This document shows, piece by piece, positions 17,525 to 26,434 of a stretch of 31,177 nucleotides of DNA. Location of the stretch: NCBI GenBank assembly GCA_002360455.1, contig DEQQ01000013.1:1-31177 (forward strand), written 5' to 3'. The position numbers and the translations under genes were made by a program. The notes below the pieces were generated by a model, which did not search any database, was not told the origin of the DNA, and was given only the letters and a program-made list of their open reading frames with translations. This DNA is from Saprospiraceae bacterium UBA3362 (GTDB taxonomy: Bacteria > Bacteroidota > Bacteroidia > Chitinophagales > Saprospiraceae). Numbering within the stretch: the first letter of the stretch is position 1; the number at the start of each line of letters is the position of its first letter.

Positions 17525-18460
17525 ATGCTCAGTAGGAGGAATGTTCGCGTCAAGGTGATGCAAAGATTGTATAGTTTAAATCAAGACAAAGAATTGTCAT
17601 TCAATGAGGTCTTGAAGGCATTTCACAATTCCATTAATGAAGCATTCCAACTCTATCTGTTAAATTTAGCCTGCCTGATTGAAGTTTGTTCAATGGCAGA
17701 AGAAGACGCAAAGACCAGGCTTTCAAAGCATATTAAGTCTCCTGAAGATAGAGCATTTACAGACAAGCTCTACAGCAATAGTTTAATCCATTCTTTAGTG
17801 CAAAATAAAGAGCTTCAGAAAGATTTTAAAAATTTGGGATTGGATTATGCTGCCGATAAAGATATGTTCAGGAAAATTTACAAAGAATTTTCAAAAGAAG
17901 CGGTTTATTCTGAATATATTCAAAATCCAAATACCGAAAATGAACAACATGTAGAAATACTACTAGAGCTGTATAGATGTTGTAGGAAAAATTCTATTTT
18001 CAATGAGATAATGGATGACAGATTTGCAGGCTGGACAGATGATAAATCCTTGGTTATAGGAATCTTAAAAAAGACGCTAAAAGAATTGCCTGCAGAAGGA
18101 AAGTTTTACCAAACTTATCGTGCAGATGACGATACTGTTTATAGTTTTGGAGAATTCTTAATCAAGAAAACCTACGAAGAGAGTCAGCAATTGGAAGAAC
18201 TGATCACACCATTCCTAGAAAATTGGGATTCTGATCGATTAGCCTTGGTTGATATGATCTTAATTAAAATGGCCATTATTGAATTAAAATATTTTACTTC
18301 AATTCCCACAAAAGTTACATTGAATGAATATGTAGAATTATCCAAAATGTATAGCACGGACAAATCTAAAGAATTTGTCAATGGAGTATTAGACAAAATT
18401 TTAAAGGATTTGCAAGATAAAGGATTGGTGCAAAAAGAGGGTAGAGGACTTGTTGACTAA
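17525..18460 (+). CDS. nusB: Transcription antitermination factor NusB, long Bacteroidota form
   Basis: Protein of 311 residues. The N-terminal segment MLSRRNVRVKVMQRLYSLNQ matches the RNA-binding start of NusB, and the C-terminal region (SDRLALVDMILIKMAIIELK, then TSIPTKVTLNEYVELSKMYS and KEFVNGVLDKIL) is canonical. NusB binds boxA RNA with ribosomal protein S10 in rRNA antitermination. Typical NusB has about 140 residues. The extra charged helical segment here, roughly residues 30-190, is normal for Bacteroidota NusB and is not a fusion artefact. It is followed after 17 bp by guaA. ATG is chosen because it keeps the conserved R-R-x-x-R-x-x-x-M-Q start. Confidence 0.9.
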   Translation: MLSRRNVRVKVMQRLYSLNQDKELSFNEVLKAFHNSINEAFQLYLLNLACLIEVCSMAEEDAKTRLSKHIKSPEDRAFTDKLYSNSLIHSLVQNKELQKDFKNLGLDYAADKDMFRKIYKEFSKEAVYSEYIQNPNTENEQHVEILLELYRCCRKNSIFNEIMDDRFAGWTDDKSLVIGILKKTLKELPAEGKFYQTYRADDDTVYSFGEFLIKKTYEESQQLEELITPFLENWDSDRLALVDMILIKMAIIELKYFTSIPTKVTLNEYVELSKMYSTDKSKEFVNGVLDKILKDLQDKGLVQKEGRGLVD

Positions 18461-18477
18461 GCCGACTTAATAAAATA

Positions 18478-20013
18478 ATGGAAAAAGTCGTATTAATTTT
18501 AGATTTTGGGTCACAACTAACACAGCTTATTGCAAGAAGAGTTCGTGAATTAGAACTTTATTGTGAGATCATTCCGTTCAGTAAATTTGACAGTTACCCT
18601 AAAGATCAGATCCAAGCTGTAATTTTATCAGGAAGCCCTGCCTCGGTTAGATTAGAAAACTCTCCATCAATTCATTTTGAAGATATAATTGACAAGTTCC
18701 CAGTACTGGGTATTTGTTACGGAGCTCAACTTATGGCTCATTCCCTAGGAGGTGAAGTTTCAAATTCCAATAAAAGGGAATACGGTAAGGCCGAATTAAA
18801 ATTAAATTATAAGCATCCAATTTGGAATGAAATTCCTGATAGTAGTATTATTTGGATGTCTCATAGCGACACTATTACAAAACTGCCGATCGGTTTTGAA
18901 GTGATTGCATCTACCTCAGATATTCCCATTGCCGCTTTTCAAAAAACGAACACAGTTGTGCCAACAATAGCGGTGCAGTTTCATCCGGAGGTTGTTCATA
19001 CAGAATATGGACTAAAAATGTTGTCAAACTTTTTATTTGATTTGTGTAAATTCAAACGAAATTGGACAGCAGGTTCTTTTGTAGAAGAGAAAGTAAAGGA
19101 GTTAAAAGAGCAAATAGGGGATGATCATGCGATTTTGGCATTATCCGGAGGAGTGGATTCTTCTGTGGCTGCATTATTAATGCAGAAAGCTATTGGTGAT
19201 AAATTGCATTGCATATTCGTAGATAATGGACTTTTACGAAAGAATGAGTATGAAGATGTCCTTACTCAATACAAGGAAATGGGACTCAACATAAAAGGGG
19301 TCGATGCCAAGTCGCTTTTTTATTCTGAATTGAAGGATGTTGTTGATCCTGAACAAAAGCGGAAGATTATTGGAAGACTTTTTATTGAAGTTTTTGAAGA
19401 ACAAGCAAAGTCTTTAGCTCAAGTAAAATACTTATGTCAAGGAACAATTTACCCTGATGTAATAGAGTCTGTTTCTGTGTATGGACCGGCCTCATCGATC
19501 AAATCACATCACAATGTAGGTGGATTGCCGGACAGACTAAACTTGAAAATTGTAGAACCCCTGAGGTTGTTGTTTAAAGATGAAGTAAGGAGAGTGGGTG
19601 CTGAATTAAATCTAAAAAAGGAAATCCTATTTAGACATCCATTTCCGGGCCCCGGATTGGCAATAAGAATTATTGGCAGTGTTGATGAGAATAAGGTCAA
19701 GCTTTTGCAAGAGGCTGATTCGATCTTTATTTCTAAGTTAAAGGAAACCCATCTTTACGAAAAGATTTGGCAGGCCGGAGCAATATTATTACCGGTTTAT
19801 TCCGTTGGTGTTATGGGTGACGAAAGAACCTACGAGCAAGTTTTGGCTCTCAGAGCTGTTTCAAGTTTGGACGGAATGACTGCACAGTGGAGTGAAATTC
19901 CTTACGAAGTTCTTGCAGATATTTCTAATAGCATTATCAATCAAGTTAAAGGAATTAACAGAGTAGTTTATGATATCAGTTCAAAGCCGCCCGCTACTAT
20001 TGAGTGGGAGTAG
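18478..20013 (+). CDS. guaA: GMP synthase (glutamine-hydrolysing)
   Basis: Protein of 511 residues that converts XMP, glutamine and ATP to GMP. The N-terminal class I glutaminase has the nucleophile in GICYGAQ (Cys80) and the His169/Glu171 pair in QFHPEVVHTEYG. The ATP-pyrophosphatase domain has the P-loop LSGGVDSS (222-229). The C-terminal dimerisation domain contains RHPFPGPGLAIRIIG and the closing KPPATIEWE. All catalytic residues are present. It lies 17 bp after nusB and 1 bp before the lipoprotein gene, so it is within an operon. Confidence 0.97.
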   Translation: MEKVVLILDFGSQLTQLIARRVRELELYCEIIPFSKFDSYPKDQIQAVILSGSPASVRLENSPSIHFEDIIDKFPVLGICYGAQLMAHSLGGEVSNSNKREYGKAELKLNYKHPIWNEIPDSSIIWMSHSDTITKLPIGFEVIASTSDIPIAAFQKTNTVVPTIAVQFHPEVVHTEYGLKMLSNFLFDLCKFKRNWTAGSFVEEKVKELKEQIGDDHAILALSGGVDSSVAALLMQKAIGDKLHCIFVDNGLLRKNEYEDVLTQYKEMGLNIKGVDAKSLFYSELKDVVDPEQKRKIIGRLFIEVFEEQAKSLAQVKYLCQGTIYPDVIESVSVYGPASSIKSHHNVGGLPDRLNLKIVEPLRLLFKDEVRRVGAELNLKKEILFRHPFPGPGLAIRIIGSVDENKVKLLQEADSIFISKLKETHLYEKIWQAGAILLPVYSVGVMGDERTYEQVLALRAVSSLDGMTAQWSEIPYEVLADISNSIINQVKGINRVVYDISSKPPATIEWE

Positions 20014-20014
20014 T

Positions 20015-21406
20015 ATGAGGAAATATTTTATTTTTTTGGTAATGGGTGTTGCTTGCACACCACAGAAACAACTTATAGATCATAAACCATCTAATGTCAA
20101 GCCCAAACCTACGGAAAGCAGTCCAAATAAATCAGCTAAAATTGATACTGTTCATTGGAAAGATGTTACCAAAACGGATCCAAAAACCACAGCTTCAAAC
20201 CCTACCGAAAATAAGACTACTTCTACAGATAAAAAGCCTGATGACAAAGTAGTGATTGCAGAAAAAAAGATTGGATTTCCTAGCTTGAAAAAGCAAAATA
20301 AATCGTCTAATAGTCTAGATATTCTTGCCATGATTCCATTTAAGACAAATGAATTTGATTCGTTGCAAAATAAATTGCCAGCCGGATCGCAACGATTTAT
20401 TCAGTTTTATGCTGGAGCCAAGATGGCTATTGAGGAAATGAAATTGGAGGGAGGAAAGAAAGTGAAACTGCAAGTTCTTGATGCCCAATCGAAAGACCCT
20501 ATCAATGACATCCTGCCAAATATGGAAACTATAGCGCCACATGTAATTATTGGACCTTACAAGGCAGAACATTTAAAATCATGTGCGGAATGGGCAAAAC
20601 GCAATGAGACTATTTTAATCAGTCCATGGATTAGTAGCTCTACTATTGCAGATGATAATCCATTTTATATTCAAGCTAAAGCCGGTTTAACAACGCATTA
20701 TAAAGCCATCAATGATCATGCAAGAGCCAATTTCAATATTAAAAATATTATTTTAGTCAGTAAAACACAGGAAGATTCAAAAGGCAGGTATTTTAATGAT
20801 ACAACCCTTTATTCTCAACGAATCACTGAAAAAACGATAAGCGAAGATGATTTATCCAATTCTCAAAATCCTGTATTGACCCCAATTTTATTAAATGAAG
20901 GACCTACTGTTTTTATTTTGCCATTAGGATCATCCAAAGATGAAAATTATATATATCAATTTCTCAGGAGAGTAAGTTTGGAGAAGGGAACCAAGGAGGT
21001 TATAGTGTATGGTATGTATAAATGGATTGAATTGAAGTCAGATATCTTAGATTATATCAATACACAAAAGATACGCCTGAGCATCAGTAATTATTTTGAC
21101 CCTGAGTCTGCAGAAGTTAGAAATTTCAAGAAAAAATATTTTAATGAATACAGAGAGTTTCCTTCTGAAGAAGCTTTGGAAGGATATGATCTTATGAAAT
21201 ATGTGATTAGAGGTTCAAGAAATGGAGAGCATCCTTTTCATTGGAATAAAACTCTACCAAATTATAATTATTTAGAAACTCAATTTCAAATTGTCCCTGT
21301 TTATAAAACTAAGAAAAAACAAGAATTAGAAGCTGCTGATTACTTTGAGAATAGTTTTGTAAAAATTGTTGAGATAAGAAGTAATCGATATCGAGTTTTA
21401 GATTAA
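20015..21406 (+). CDS. Lipoprotein with periplasmic-binding-protein (PBP type 1-like) fold
   Basis: Protein of 463 residues from the ATG 1 bp after guaA. An in-frame earlier Met at 19970 would overlap guaA and hide the signal, so I reject it. The N-terminus MRKYFIFLVMGVACTPQKQL ends in a plausible lipobox (GVAC, Cys14). A Thr/Lys/Pro/Ser-rich linker to about residue 90 follows, then a domain starting DILAMIPFKTNEFD, with VKLQVLDAQSKDPI, VIIGPYKAEHLKSCAEWAKR and EVIVYGMYKWIELKSDI, the layout of branched-chain amino-acid-binding or LpoA-like proteins. There is no permease or ATPase gene nearby, so a sensor or cell-wall-regulatory role fits as well as transport. Bacteroidota relatives often carry LysM domains; none is seen here. 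Confidence 0.72.
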   Translation: MRKYFIFLVMGVACTPQKQLIDHKPSNVKPKPTESSPNKSAKIDTVHWKDVTKTDPKTTASNPTENKTTSTDKKPDDKVVIAEKKIGFPSLKKQNKSSNSLDILAMIPFKTNEFDSLQNKLPAGSQRFIQFYAGAKMAIEEMKLEGGKKVKLQVLDAQSKDPINDILPNMETIAPHVIIGPYKAEHLKSCAEWAKRNETILISPWISSSTIADDNPFYIQAKAGLTTHYKAINDHARANFNIKNIILVSKTQEDSKGRYFNDTTLYSQRITEKTISEDDLSNSQNPVLTPILLNEGPTVFILPLGSSKDENYIYQFLRRVSLEKGTKEVIVYGMYKWIELKSDILDYINTQKIRLSISNYFDPESAEVRNFKKKYFNEYREFPSEEALEGYDLMKYVIRGSRNGEHPFHWNKTLPNYNYLETQFQIVPVYKTKKKQELEAADYFENSFVKIVEIRSNRYRVLD

Positions 21407-21413
21407 TTTTTAC

Positions 21414-22115
21414 TTATAATTTTACACCAAATAAATGACCGACAAAAGCTGTTGTTCCCATTGCCATTGTGCCCCAAAAGCTTACTCGTAAAATAGCTTT
21501 AGCAGGTTCTGCACCACCGGCTTTGGCCGAAACATAACCTAATAAAATAAGGGACAGTAATGAAATGCAATACAATGCATAAACTAAGAAGTTTGTGCTT
21601 GAAAATAAACAAACCATAAGTGGCAATAAGCCCCCTACCGCAAAAGAAAAGCCTGAGGCTAAAGCAGCTTGAAGCGGATCAGACTGAGCAAAATCTGTAA
21701 TTCCAAGTTCATCTCGCACATGGGCTTTTAATGCATCATGTTCTGTCATTTCTGTAGCAACAAGAAGCGCAGTTTCTTTTTTTAATCCTCTCTTTTCGTA
21801 AATACTTGCCAATAAATTCAGTTCATAAACGGGATCATCTATAAGTTCCTGTCGTTCTCTTTCTATATCCGCTTTTTCTAAATCGGTTTGTGAGCTCACA
21901 GAAACATATTCTCCGGCGGCCATTGAGAGTGCACCGGCGACCAATCCTGCTGTTGTTGCTAATATAATAGATTGTTTACTTAAATCTGCTGTGGCCATAC
22001 CAATCGCAATACTCGTGACAGAAATTATTCCATCGTTAGCGCCTAATACTGCGGCTCTCAACCAATTGGATCTATGGATATAATGATTGTGCAAATAGTC
22101 TTCACTATGTTTCAT
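21414..22115 (-). CDS. VIT1/CCC1-family metal ion transporter
   Basis: Protein of 233 residues with about five membrane helices. The N-terminal signature HRSNWLRAAVLGANDGIISV and the following GLVAGALSMAAGEYVSVSSQ are diagnostic of the VIT family, which moves Fe2+ or Mn2+ out of the cytoplasm in exchange for protons. The polar segment TDLEKADIERERQEL, with the acidic residues that bind metal in the VIT cytoplasmic domain, is present. It ends 7 bp from the convergent lipoprotein gene, without an obvious shared terminator. No Fur-like site could be recognised in the 179-bp upstream gap. Confidence 0.9.
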   Translation of the reverse strand: MKHSEDYLHNHYIHRSNWLRAAVLGANDGIISVTSIAIGMATADLSKQSIILATTAGLVAGALSMAAGEYVSVSSQTDLEKADIERERQELIDDPVYELNLLASIYEKRGLKKETALLVATEMTEHDALKAHVRDELGITDFAQSDPLQAALASGFSFAVGGLLPLMVCLFSSTNFLVYALYCISLLSLILLGYVSAKAGGAEPAKAILRVSFWGTMAMGTTAFVGHLFGVKL

Positions 22116-22294
22116 CTTACAGGGAATAGCAATTTACAAAATGAATAAGAGTATAAAAATAAGCAAAATTCAGCTCTCAAATGGAAATTAATATACCTTG
22201 TAACAAATTAGAAATCGTAAAATGTAATTCTTGCGAACCATTTTGATTTATACGGAAACGGTGTGAAAATTGAAAAAATAGTAGGCCGGATAAA

Positions 22295-23473
22295 CTAATT
22301 AACCACCAAAATGGAATGATGATATACTTGGTTGCCGTCCGCAATTATTTTCACAAAATAGACACCGGATGAGAGCGAGGTATTTATTTTCAATTTAGAT
22401 TTTTCTCTCTCTTGTGAATTTAAAATCAACTTTCCGTCTTTGTTATAAAGAAAGAGATCCAAATGATTAAAATTTCTTCCAAGATCAATCTCGAATTCTC
22501 CATAATTTGGATTAGGATAAAGTGAACTGTTTTTATGATTGTCTGCGGTACTAATACCTGTTGTTAGCACATCAGGCGGATTGCAATAAAAATTCCAAAA
22601 CTCTTTAGGAGCATCAAAATTATGATTCCTTCCATTTGGATATTGGTGTGGATGATCCTTGAGCAATGTAAACTTAAAAGGGCTGCATATTTCTCCGGGT
22701 TTGCATTGATTGAATAAATATGTTTTATAATCGGCATACTCAGTCTTGACAAAACCATCGCCAAGTCCCAAACTCTGCTTAAAACGCGATATCATCGTTT
22801 GAAAATAAATTAAACAAGAATCGGCTCCATAGGGAATCTCAGTAAAGCTTCCTCTGAAGAAGCGGTCGTCTTTGTTTCCTATAGTATACCAAAAAGGAAT
22901 TCTTCGTTGTGGCTGAATAAAATCCAGTTCGTGATAGCCACCTGCGGAACCGGCTATTCCGCTAAACATATCCGAAGCATCCATTCCTAATTTATTGACC
23001 ATGCAGTCTCCATTAGAGAAACCACTGGCAAAAATCTTATTGCGATTGAGCGGAACTGTATCATTGAGCAATGTTACAATTCTTCTTAAAAATTTCACAT
23101 CACTTACCAACTCTAAACTATCTCTCGGACAAACCTCATCCAACAAACATCCGCTATTCCATTTGGCAGTTGTAGTTCTGATGCTATCTTCTATTACACA
23201 CCATCTGAGAGCAGAAGGGAATACAGTAATAAAATTTTCTTTTTCTCCTAGTTCAGACCAACCGTAGGCATTGTAGAATACATCTTTGTCGCCACCGGAA
23301 CCATGAATCATGATGACCACAGGCCATCCATCCACAGGAGGGCTTTTCGAAGGAAGTTGGACTATAAATTCTCTATCGAATCCATCCACTTTTAGCTTAA
23401 GATCGTATTTAGTTTGAGCTTGTGCTGTTGCAAAAAAGATGAGCCAAAGGAATAAATTTGTTTTAAATTTCAT
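22295..23473 (-). CDS. Secreted PHB-depolymerase-like esterase with T9SS sorting domain
   Basis: Protein of 392 residues. The signal peptide MKFKTNLFLWLIFFATAQAQ is followed by an alpha/beta-hydrolase domain of the LpqC/polyhydroxybutyrate depolymerase type: MIHGSGGDKDVF (55-66) forms the oxyanion region, GFSNG (151-155) holds nucleophile Ser153, TIGNKDDRF precedes the likely acid residue, and NGRNHNFDAP supplies a candidate His. The C-terminal sorting domain starts YPNPNYGEFEIDL and ends SGVYFVKIIADGNQVYHHSI, so the enzyme should be exported by type IX secretion. Relatives hydrolyse polyesters or feruloyl esters; the substrate is unknown here. It follows the small T9SS cargo gene by 33 bp and may be co-transcribed with it. 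Confidence 0.83.
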   Translation of the reverse strand: MKFKTNLFLWLIFFATAQAQTKYDLKLKVDGFDREFIVQLPSKSPPVDGWPVVIMIHGSGGDKDVFYNAYGWSELGEKENFITVFPSALRWCVIEDSIRTTTAKWNSGCLLDEVCPRDSLELVSDVKFLRRIVTLLNDTVPLNRNKIFASGFSNGDCMVNKLGMDASDMFSGIAGSAGGYHELDFIQPQRRIPFWYTIGNKDDRFFRGSFTEIPYGADSCLIYFQTMISRFKQSLGLGDGFVKTEYADYKTYLFNQCKPGEICSPFKFTLLKDHPHQYPNGRNHNFDAPKEFWNFYCNPPDVLTTGISTADNHKNSSLYPNPNYGEFEIDLGRNFNHLDLFLYNKDGKLILNSQEREKSKLKINTSLSSGVYFVKIIADGNQVYHHSILVVN

Positions 23474-23506
23474 ATTGATTTTCTGAGGTTATAAAAATCT
23501 ATATTT

Positions 23507-24271
23507 CTATGGATTTATATAAATTTTTTGAAAATAGTCTTGATTGTTCATGCTCCATTTTACTAAAAACAATCCGGAACAATTAGAAAGATTGAGCTCA
23601 TTAGTCTGATTGTTCTTATTGTAAATTAATTTTCCCATAGCATCGTACAATCTGATTTGTTGAATAGAAGGGTCATTAGAATACAAAATACCTTGACTAG
23701 GATTTGGGTACCAGTTATAAGATTCAATGGCTGCATTGTTCACCTTTGTGGCGCACTTTCCGGGTTCATCCAATGTTAAAATATATTCTCCCGGAAATTG
23801 AGGGCCGGGATAATCTATTGTTAGACTTCCAAAAAGTGAATTGTTTAGTGTTAACTTAATCGTTGGTTTATATTGGCCGGGAGCATTAGCCGAAGTTGGA
23901 ACTCCATGTAAAATAATACAGCCAATGGTTCTTGCATTAAACTTGCAATCAGGTGGATTGCATGAATATTTTATACCTTGAGGCAAGCCAAGAATGGCGC
24001 CTGTGGTATCCACCTTAGCATAATTGAGATTAACCGGAAATGGGACACCGGGGAAAGTAACCGTATCAGGAATAACAACAGTTAAAGTAAAATCAAAAGG
24101 TTCATTGATACAGGCTTTTTTAGTTATCCCTCCATTTGGATTGGCAGGAGTAATTGGACGAGGATAAACACCTGCCAAGCTATCTCTGTACAAAGAATCG
24201 GGTTTACAATTTTGAGCTAAACCGGCCAAAACGTTTGTAAAAATGAATAATAAAAGGACTACTTGCTTCAT
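23507..24271 (-). CDS. Secreted protein with T9SS type A sorting domain
   Basis: Protein of 254 residues from the ATG at 24271. An earlier in-frame Met at 24322 would add 17 residues in front of the signal peptide and cover the likely promoter, so it is rejected. Signal peptide MKQVVLLLFIFTNVLAGLAQ. The middle, to about residue 175, has the pattern of one or two beta-sandwich domains (PFDFTLTVVIPDTVTF; the CNPPDCKF pair; GQYKPTIKLTLNN) and no catalytic motif. The C-terminal sorting domain starts NWYPNPSQGILYSND and contains IRLYDAMGKLIYNKN and SGLFLVKWSMNN. It is probably a structural or adhesive surface protein, shared widely in Saprospira-like genomes by recollection, with no known function. 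Confidence 0.8.
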   Translation of the reverse strand: MKQVVLLLFIFTNVLAGLAQNCKPDSLYRDSLAGVYPRPITPANPNGGITKKACINEPFDFTLTVVIPDTVTFPGVPFPVNLNYAKVDTTGAILGLPQGIKYSCNPPDCKFNARTIGCIILHGVPTSANAPGQYKPTIKLTLNNSLFGSLTIDYPGPQFPGEYILTLDEPGKCATKVNNAAIESYNWYPNPSQGILYSNDPSIQQIRLYDAMGKLIYNKNNQTNELNLSNCSGLFLVKWSMNNQDYFQKIYINP

Positions 24272-24274
24272 GAA

Positions 24275-24293
24275 TTTGATTTTAAAAATCAAA
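24275..24293. promoter_or_regulatory. Near-perfect palindrome overlapping the T9SS gene promoter
   Basis: TTTGATTTT and AAAATCAAA (24275-24283 and 24285-24293) are exact reverse complements around a single A. The site overlaps the -7 box and the expected transcription start of the gene that starts at 24271, a typical position for a repressor. AT-rich composition makes chance somewhat more likely. Confidence 0.4.
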
Positions 24294-24322
24294 ATTAAGC
24301 AATTGTTTTGGATTTTCTCCAA
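24290..24322 (-). promoter_or_regulatory. Bacteroidota-type promoter of the T9SS cargo gene
   Basis: On the minus strand TAATTTTG (24297-24290) matches the -7 consensus TAnnTTTG exactly. A TTG at 24322-24320 lies 22 bp upstream, inside the 17-23 bp range accepted for the -33 element. Transcription would start near 24285, giving a leader of about 14 nt before the ATG at 24271. Confidence 0.5.
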
Positions 24323-24340
24323 GGGTAAGAAGAATTTATT

Positions 24341-26434
24341 TTAGTAAGAACCCCAATATCGTCTTAAGAACCACTCAAGCGCCATGGCCAAAAAGACAAT
24401 CAAGAACATCCATTTTTCATTAATTAGCGGAAGCGAACTTTGTTTCTGATAAACGATTGGTTTCATTTTTTCATCCGATTTTAGTTGGTCAAAAATAAGA
24501 TCCAAATGATTTGGGCCAACAGAGATTCCGCCGGATTTCTCAGAAAGATTTTTTAATAATTGGTGATCGGCCACCAGGTTTTCCAATTCAATGTCTGAAC
24601 CGGACACTGCAAATTTTCCCTCTGATTCATATTGTTTTCCTCCAAACAAGGTTTTGGCCTTGTATTGATAAGTTCCCACTGCCATTCTTCCAAGCTCTAA
24701 GAAATATGAACCGTTTGCTTTAGAAAACGTATAATCATAACGCTCTTGAGTAGAGTTTACGATTTGAATATTAACATCAGGTTCGGTAATTCTTTCAAAA
24801 TTGTCATTGTACAACTCGGCATGAAATGAAATAGATTCTGACTCATTAAAAAGTTTTTTATTTGGAATTACTCTGAATTTGCGTTTGTCATCTTTTGAAG
24901 CAACAAATTGAAGTGTTTTAGTCATCAATTCATTGAACAAATCAGAATTATTCAATCGGGCAAATTCTGACATTCTCCATTTCCAAATTCCTTCTCCGCA
25001 GATTATCGCTGTTCTAATCCCTGTTTCGTCATTGAAGATCCAAAGAGGATAATTGGTCTCAATTTTTCCAATCTTCTGAAACATTAAAACTGTAGCATTT
25101 GGACTTAATTTATAATTCCCGTAAGGCGAAGTCAAAGGCGGATAGTTTTGTAAGGCCTGTTGCAGTGGATCGGAAACAGTAAATTTATTAAAACCGGTTT
25201 TAAACACAGCTTGAGCCTCATTCATGTTTTTACTGTTTCCGGAAATTTGGAGGATAGATTGGATTTGATTAAATGAATTAATATCCATTTGGGATCCTAC
25301 TATAAAGCAAAGTGGAATATTGGCATTTCGTAATCTTTCTACAAGAGGTTTTAGGTCAAAGTTGACTGATGGAAGTTGATGAAATAATACAGTGGAATAT
25401 TGCTCTGGCTTGTTAATCGTATTTGGCGCAAATACAAGCTCAACCTCATAGTTTTTATTTGAACTCAATACGTCTTTTATAGCTGCCTGATCAGGGTGCG
25501 GAGAATGTGCATAAATCAATACTTTCTTTCTTGCATCGAGTACATCAATAAAGAATATTTTACTGTTATTTTTTTCATTTCGCTCTCCCGAAACTGGATT
25601 GAATTGAAGGCGATACTGCTTCATTCCGGCTTGTTCCGGGTTAATGACAAATTCTTGAGTTTGAAAAAAACGAGAATCTTTGATATTGACGTCAATTTCC
25701 TTCAATTTCTGCCATTGACCGGAGACATATTCCGATAAGGTCAATTTGGATGTAGAGCCTGAACAATGAAAAGCCAGAAGATCTACTTGAAGAGAAAATT
25801 GATCGCCGCTGTACACTATTTCATTATGAAATAATCTTTGAATTAAGGCATCTTTTTCTTGAGCGGTATCTCCTAAACAAATGGTATGGATTTGTGAAAT
25901 TTCGGTTAGATCGTGATATGCGGGATTACTTCCTTCGTTAATTATTCCGTCACTGGAAACAATGATCGATTTAAGATTTTGAAGATCCAATTGATCTTGA
26001 ATGAAATCAAAAGCCGAAGACATATTGCTCGAACCTAAATTGCAAGCTTGTTTTTCTATGCTGGTCTTGTCTCCAAAGTATAGGCTTTTAACTTCAAATT
26101 TTTCATTCAAAGCGTCTAATTTGCTTTCAATGGAATGATCAAATGTCGATAGCCAGTTTGAATCTCTTGCAACAAGAGATTTGGATCTGTCAGACACATA
26201 GATCAAAAGGGGCTTTTTGTATTCATTACTAAATTTTTTGAACAACGGATGTAATAATAAAAAACAAATGAGGGCTACCGAGAGAAATCTCAAACAAAAA
26301 AGCAAAAGCCTTTGAGCCAGCGTTTTTTCTTTCCATTGTTTAGCTCGAAAATATTGAAGCATTGCAAATCCAAATCCAACCAGGATGCACAAAAAAATAA
26401 ACCATGAAGGATATTGCAAACTCAATTGATCCAT
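24341..26434 (-). CDS. Membrane protein with VWA-like and glutamine-amidotransferase-like domains
   Basis: Protein of 697 residues. Two N-terminal membrane helices (about 8-28 and 43-63) and one near the C-terminus (EKWMFLIVFLAMALEWFLRR) frame a large outer region. A VWA-like domain starts LLIYVSDRSKSL, with a DxSxS metal-site motif at 82-86 and IIVSSDG later. Beta-sandwich segments follow. Then a region with VLFHQLPS, IPLCFIVGSQMD and AIICGEGIWKWRM matches the class I glutamine-amidotransferase-like fold seen in large BatA-like membrane proteins of Bacteroidota and Planctomycetes, but no Cys sits at the nucleophile position. The role is unknown, and surface assembly or Bat-type stress function is possible. 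It is divergent from an exported amidotransferase-like gene. Confidence 0.7.
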   Translation of the reverse strand: MDQLSLQYPSWFIFLCILVGFGFAMLQYFRAKQWKEKTLAQRLLLFCLRFLSVALICFLLLHPLFKKFSNEYKKPLLIYVSDRSKSLVARDSNWLSTFDHSIESKLDALNEKFEVKSLYFGDKTSIEKQACNLGSSNMSSAFDFIQDQLDLQNLKSIIVSSDGIINEGSNPAYHDLTEISQIHTICLGDTAQEKDALIQRLFHNEIVYSGDQFSLQVDLLAFHCSGSTSKLTLSEYVSGQWQKLKEIDVNIKDSRFFQTQEFVINPEQAGMKQYRLQFNPVSGERNEKNNSKIFFIDVLDARKKVLIYAHSPHPDQAAIKDVLSSNKNYEVELVFAPNTINKPEQYSTVLFHQLPSVNFDLKPLVERLRNANIPLCFIVGSQMDINSFNQIQSILQISGNSKNMNEAQAVFKTGFNKFTVSDPLQQALQNYPPLTSPYGNYKLSPNATVLMFQKIGKIETNYPLWIFNDETGIRTAIICGEGIWKWRMSEFARLNNSDLFNELMTKTLQFVASKDDKRKFRVIPNKKLFNESESISFHAELYNDNFERITEPDVNIQIVNSTQERYDYTFSKANGSYFLELGRMAVGTYQYKAKTLFGGKQYESEGKFAVSGSDIELENLVADHQLLKNLSEKSGGISVGPNHLDLIFDQLKSDEKMKPIVYQKQSSLPLINEKWMFLIVFLAMALEWFLRRYWGSY

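Noticed and set aside
17536..17545. AGGAGGAATG resembling a Shine-Dalgarno plus start inside nusB
   Set aside because: The ATG is out of frame with nusB, is too close to the purine run, and opens no useful frame.
19970..20014. Earlier start for the lipoprotein gene inside guaA
   Set aside because: It would bury the lipoprotein signal; the ATG at 20015, 1 bp after the guaA stop, gives a proper lipobox.
23507..24322. Longer form of the small T9SS cargo protein
   Set aside because: The extra 17 residues precede an ideal signal peptide, and the added DNA contains the promoter box and palindrome.
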